Origin: Verrucomicrobiota bacterium
GTDB lineage: Bacteria > Verrucomicrobiota > Verrucomicrobiia > Opitutales > Puniceicoccaceae
DNA: 64,000 nt
Reading direction: 5' to 3'
Assembly: GCA_038744685.1 (NCBI GenBank)
Contig: JBCDMB010000013.1
Coordinates: forward strand, 28,395-92,394
The notes beneath the pieces were generated by a model that was not told where the DNA came from, did not search any database, and saw only the letters and a program-made list of their open reading frames with translations. The position numbers were made by a program, and so were the translations under genes. This document shows positions 63,843 through 64,000 of the stretch, in pieces. How positions within the stretch are numbered: position 1 is the first letter of the stretch; each line of letters begins with the position of its first letter.

Positions 63843-63928
63843 GCAGGAGTCGATGGAGCAAGGCGGCCTGCGCGGAGGCGGGTCGAGACCCGTGCCGCGC
63901 GGGGCAACGCTGCTCCATCGGCTCCTGC
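63843..63928. repeat. Long imperfect hairpin repeat
   Basis: Arms GCAGGAGTCGATGGAGCA (63843-63860) and TGCTCCATCGGCTCCTGC (63911-63928) pair with one mismatch; inside is a smaller CGGGTC-GA-GACCCG hairpin. It is unlike the REP family of the rest of the window and more GC-rich. About 260 bases after the AraC-type gene hold no gene. Confidence 0.65.
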
Positions 63929-64000
63929 GCCCGTCTCGCAGAGATGCGGCGTGGATCGAAGTTCGCAGCGTTACAGGCCTTGGGTCGTATCTCGATACGC

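Overview
The window is about 64 kb of a bacterial chromosome built almost entirely of polysaccharide-degrading genes. The likely host is a marine Verrucomicrobiota of the Opitutales/Puniceicoccales type. This is an inference from PEP-CTERM proteins, the high density of heparinase-like lyases and S1 sulfatases, several Gfo/Idh/MocA oxidoreductases, weak Shine-Dalgarno signals, and the absence of any SusC/SusD pair. No rRNA, tRNA, CRISPR array, prophage or transporter gene was seen.

Layout. (1) 227-5860 (+): a tight operon of signal-less glycosidases, GH95-like, GH2 and GH29. (2) 6117-10766 (-): a parallel beta-helix protein followed by an exported heparinase II/III-like lyase. (3) 10989-13421 (+): a signal-less glycosidase-like protein. 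(4) 13450-14270: a frameshifted REP-associated transposase (RAYT) flanked by REP hairpins of a family found at most operon ends here. (5) 14282-21942 (-): two PEP-CTERM proteins, an exported nucleoside-hydrolase-like protein and a 1518-residue lyase with PA14 and LamG domains. (6) 22456-28472 (+): an oxidoreductase, two paralogous exported putative lyases (family A) and the fossil of a third. (7) 28631-30928 (-) and 31155-44368 (+): a divergent pair of operons carrying three more heparinase-like lyases, an exported GH29 fucosidase and three formylglycine sulfatases. (8) 44504-61658 (-): an oxidoreductase-ThuA fusion, four tandem paralogues of a large exported putative lyase (family B), then folD, purU and a LigM-type O-demethylase. 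(9) 61926-63738 (+): a MetF-like protein and an AraC-type regulator.

How it may work together (inference): exported lyases and sulfatases would cut and desulfate a sulfated, fucose- and uronate-containing polysaccharide such as an algal fucoidan or glucuronofucan. The oligosaccharides would enter by a transporter outside the window and be finished in the cytoplasm by GH95/GH29/GH2-type enzymes. Oxidoreductases would process the sugars. The tetrahydrofolate genes (demethylase, MetF-like, FolD, PurU) form a complete route from a methyl ether to formate, so the substrate or a co-occurring compound is probably O-methylated. The points most worth following are the four-copy family B array, an accessory module that occurs both inside two of those enzymes and as stand-alone PEP-CTERM proteins, and the demethylation cassette next to the lyases. 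Family names rest on motifs read by eye; no database search was run.
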